From Shewanella sp. Isolate13 (GTDB taxonomy: Bacteria; Pseudomonadota; Gammaproteobacteria; Enterobacterales; Shewanellaceae), in assembly GCF_022398325.1 (NCBI RefSeq), contig NZ_JAKEVD010000006.1, positions 62,001 through 126,000 on the forward strand: a stretch of DNA of 64,000 nucleotides, given 5' to 3'. The notes beneath the pieces are model-generated. The model saw nothing but the letters and a program-made list of their open reading frames with translations. It was not told the DNA's origin and did no database searches. Position numbers and translations under genes: made by a program. Of the stretch, positions 62,402-64,000 are shown piece by piece. Position 1 is the first letter of the stretch; the number at the start of each line of letters is the position of its first letter.

Positions 62402-62416
62402 ATAACTAATTGGTGT

Positions 62417-63289
62417 TTACCAACCAGTCTTAGTGCGTAGTGCACTACCGATATCCGCAAGCGAACGCACAGTCGTAACACCTGCAGCTTCTAACGCTGC
62501 AAACTTGTCTTCTGCCGTACCCTTACCACCAGCGATAATTGCGCCAGCATGACCCATACGCTTGCCTTCAGGTGCAGTTACACCAGCAATGTATGAAACA
62601 ACAGGCTTAGTCACGTTAGCTTTAATGTATTCAGCGGCTTCTTCTTCAGCTGTACCACCAATTTCACCAATCATAACGATAGCTTCTGTTAGCGGATCGT
62701 TTTGGAACATTTCCAATACGTCGATAAAGTTAGTACCAGGAATTGGGTCACCACCAATACCAACACAAGTTGATTGGCCGAAACCTTCATCAGTAGTTTG
62801 CTTAACCGCTTCGTAGGTTAATGTACCAGAGCGAGAAACAATACCGACTTTACCTGGCTTATGGATATGACCAGGCATGATACCAATCTTACATTCACCA
62901 GGAGTAATCACACCTGGGCAGTTTGGACCAATCATACGAACGCCAGTTTCTTCAAGCTTAACTTTAACTTGAAGCATATCTAACGTTGGGATCCCTTCAG
63001 TAATACAAACGATTAGCTCGATGCCACCGTCGATTGCTTCAAGGATTGCATCTTTACAGAAAGGTGCTGGTACGTAGATAACAGAAGCGGTTGCACCTGT
63101 TACTTCTACCGCGTCTTTAACAGTGTTAAAAACTGGAAGACCTAGATGAGTTTGACCGCCCTTTCCTGGAGATACACCACCAACCATCTGAGTACCGTAA
63201 GCGATAGCTTGTTCAGAGTGGAATGTACCTTGACCGCCAGTAAAACCCTGACAGATAACTTTGGTATCTTTGTTAATTAGTACAGACAT
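62417..63289 (-). CDS. sucD: Succinyl-CoA synthetase (ADP-forming) alpha subunit
   Basis: 290 residues. The CoA-binding domain opens with [35 protein letters not shown] and the active-site histidine in [13 protein letters not shown] (near residue 246) are present. With the beta subunit it interconverts succinyl-CoA and succinate in the TCA cycle with formation of ATP. Its ATG overlaps the sucC stop codon by one base, so they are coupled. It is the last gene of the operon. Confidence 0.96.
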   Translation of the reverse strand: MSVLINKDTKVICQGFTGGQGTFHSEQAIAYGTQMVGGVSPGKGGQTHLGLPVFNTVKDAVEVTGATASVIYVPAPFCKDAILEAIDGGIELIVCITEGIPTLDMLQVKVKLEETGVRMIGPNCPGVITPGECKIGIMPGHIHKPGKVGIVSRSGTLTYEAVKQTTDEGFGQSTCVGIGGDPIPGTNFIDVLEMFQNDPLTEAIVMIGEIGGTAEEEAAEYIKANVTKPVVSYIAGVTAPEGKRMGHAGAIIAGGKGTAEDKFAALEAAGVTTVRSLADIGSALRTKTGW

Positions 63290-64000
63290 TATTTGCCCTC
63301 CGCAGCAGCTACAACTTTAACTGCAGCGTCTGTTAGTGACTCTGCAGCAATAATGTCAAGACCTGAGCTTGCCAATACATCGCGACCTAGGTCAGCGTTA
63401 GTACCTTCAAGACGTACAACAACAGGCACTTCAACACCCACTTCTTTAACTGCGCCAATGATACCTTCAGCAATCATGTCACAACGTACGATACCACCAA
63501 AGATGTTCACAAGAACCGCTTTGACGTTATCGTCAGAAAGAATGATCTTAAATGCTTCAGCTACGCGCTCTTTAGTTGCTCCACCGCCTACGTCTAGGAA
63601 GTTAGCTGGCTTGCCGCCATGTAGGTTAACGATATCCATCGTACCCATTGCTAGACCAGCACCGTTAACCATGCAGCCAACATTACCATCTAGTGCAACA
63701 TAGTTCAGCTCGAACTTAGCCGCGTGAGCTTCACGGGCATCATCTTGTGATGGATCGTGCATGTCACGGATCTTAGGTTGACGGAACAATGCGTTGCCAT
63801 CGATACCAATCTTGCCATCAAGACAGTGAATGTTGCCTTCGTCTGTGATAACAAGTGGGTTGATTTCAAGTAGTGCGAAATCATGATCTTCGAACATTTT
63901 CGCCAAGCCCATAAAGACTTTAGTGAACTGCTTCATCTGAGTTGGGTTAAGACCTAACTTGAAGCCAAGATCACGGGCCTGATATGGCTGAGGACCCGTT
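63289..64000 (-). CDS. sucC: Succinyl-CoA synthetase beta subunit, partial (N-terminus beyond the right edge)
   Basis: The frame is open to the right edge: before the internal Met at 63936 the codons still read [20 protein letters not shown], which belongs to SucC. The visible 236 or so residues include [46 protein letters not shown] and [12 protein letters not shown], with the glycine motif [14 protein letters not shown]. The missing part is the ATP-grasp N-terminal half. Operon continues into sucD. Confidence 0.95.
   Translation of the reverse strand, partial: TGPQPYQARDLGFKLGLNPTQMKQFTKVFMGLAKMFEDHDFALLEINPLVITDEGNIHCLDGKIGIDGNALFRQPKIRDMHDPSQDDAREAHAAKFELNYVALDGNVGCMVNGAGLAMGTMDIVNLHGGKPANFLDVGGGATKERVAEAFKIILSDDNVKAVLVNIFGGIVRCDMIAEGIIGAVKEVGVEVPVVVRLEGTNADLGRDVLASSGLDIIAAESLTDAAVKVVAAAEGK

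Overview
This window looks like a stretch of a Shewanella chromosome, or of a very close marine gammaproteobacterium. The strongest indicators are a small periplasmic tetrahaem cytochrome c of the CctA/STC type, the ydbH-ynbE-ydbL trio, the hinT-ycfL neighbourhood, a divergent bioA/bioBFCD locus, a stand-alone second EF-G and a riboswitch-linked thiamine-uptake locus. These assignments come from reading the proteins, not from a database search. There are no rRNA or tRNA genes, CRISPR arrays, intact insertion sequences or phage genes that I can recognise. The window is mostly core chromosome.

Layout. 1-3.5 kb: an AraC-type regulator cut by the left edge, an SDR oxidoreductase and the RarD permease, separated by two non-coding stretches (about 1.98-2.38 kb and 3.63-3.90 kb) made of many short hairpins and small tandem repeats. 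4-10.6 kb: an Aer-like PAS chemoreceptor, the lipoprotein oligopeptidase Dcp and a CpdB-type periplasmic nucleotidase. 10.6-16.6 kb: small hypotheticals, a DUF938 methyltransferase, YjjG, a large acyl-CoA dehydrogenase and YeaD. 16.9-21.5 kb: ydbH-ynbE-ydbL, an envelope lipid-transport module, then an unknown 137-residue protein. 21.5-26.2 kb: a DUF2157/DUF4401/GDYXXLXY membrane operon, then an AI-2E-type permease paired with a K+ channel. 26.4-32 kb: a five-gene, fully overlapping MacB-like ABC operon with three consecutive membrane-fusion proteins. 32.3-36.8 kb: assorted single genes (GNAT, YdjA-like nitroreductase, DoxX, DUF6279 lipoprotein).

36.9-41.4 kb is a thiamine-salvage locus on the minus strand. 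A TPP riboswitch leads into a TonB-dependent receptor, a small YkoF-like protein, a PnuC/PnuT permease and a kinase-fold protein, which together suggest outer-membrane uptake, inner-membrane uptake and phosphorylation of thiamine. 41.5-43.3 kb: hinT, two hotdog thioesterases and ycfL. 43.4-48 kb: a TetR-like regulator, two small unknowns, a LuxR/CsgD-type regulator, cctA and htpX. 48.2-53.8 kb: biotin synthesis. 54-58.3 kb: EF-G2, a P-loop kinase, the sirtuin CobB and Fur. 58.3-62.2 kb: GNAT, an FMN glutamate-synthase-like protein, an AEC transporter and a small unknown. The right edge holds sucD and part of sucC.

Most transcription units end in clear rho-independent terminators, listed individually. 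I found no convincing wholly new defence or mobile system. The best candidates for unusual biology are the hairpin-mosaic intergenic regions, the triple-adaptor ABC operon and the layered RNA control of the thiamine locus.
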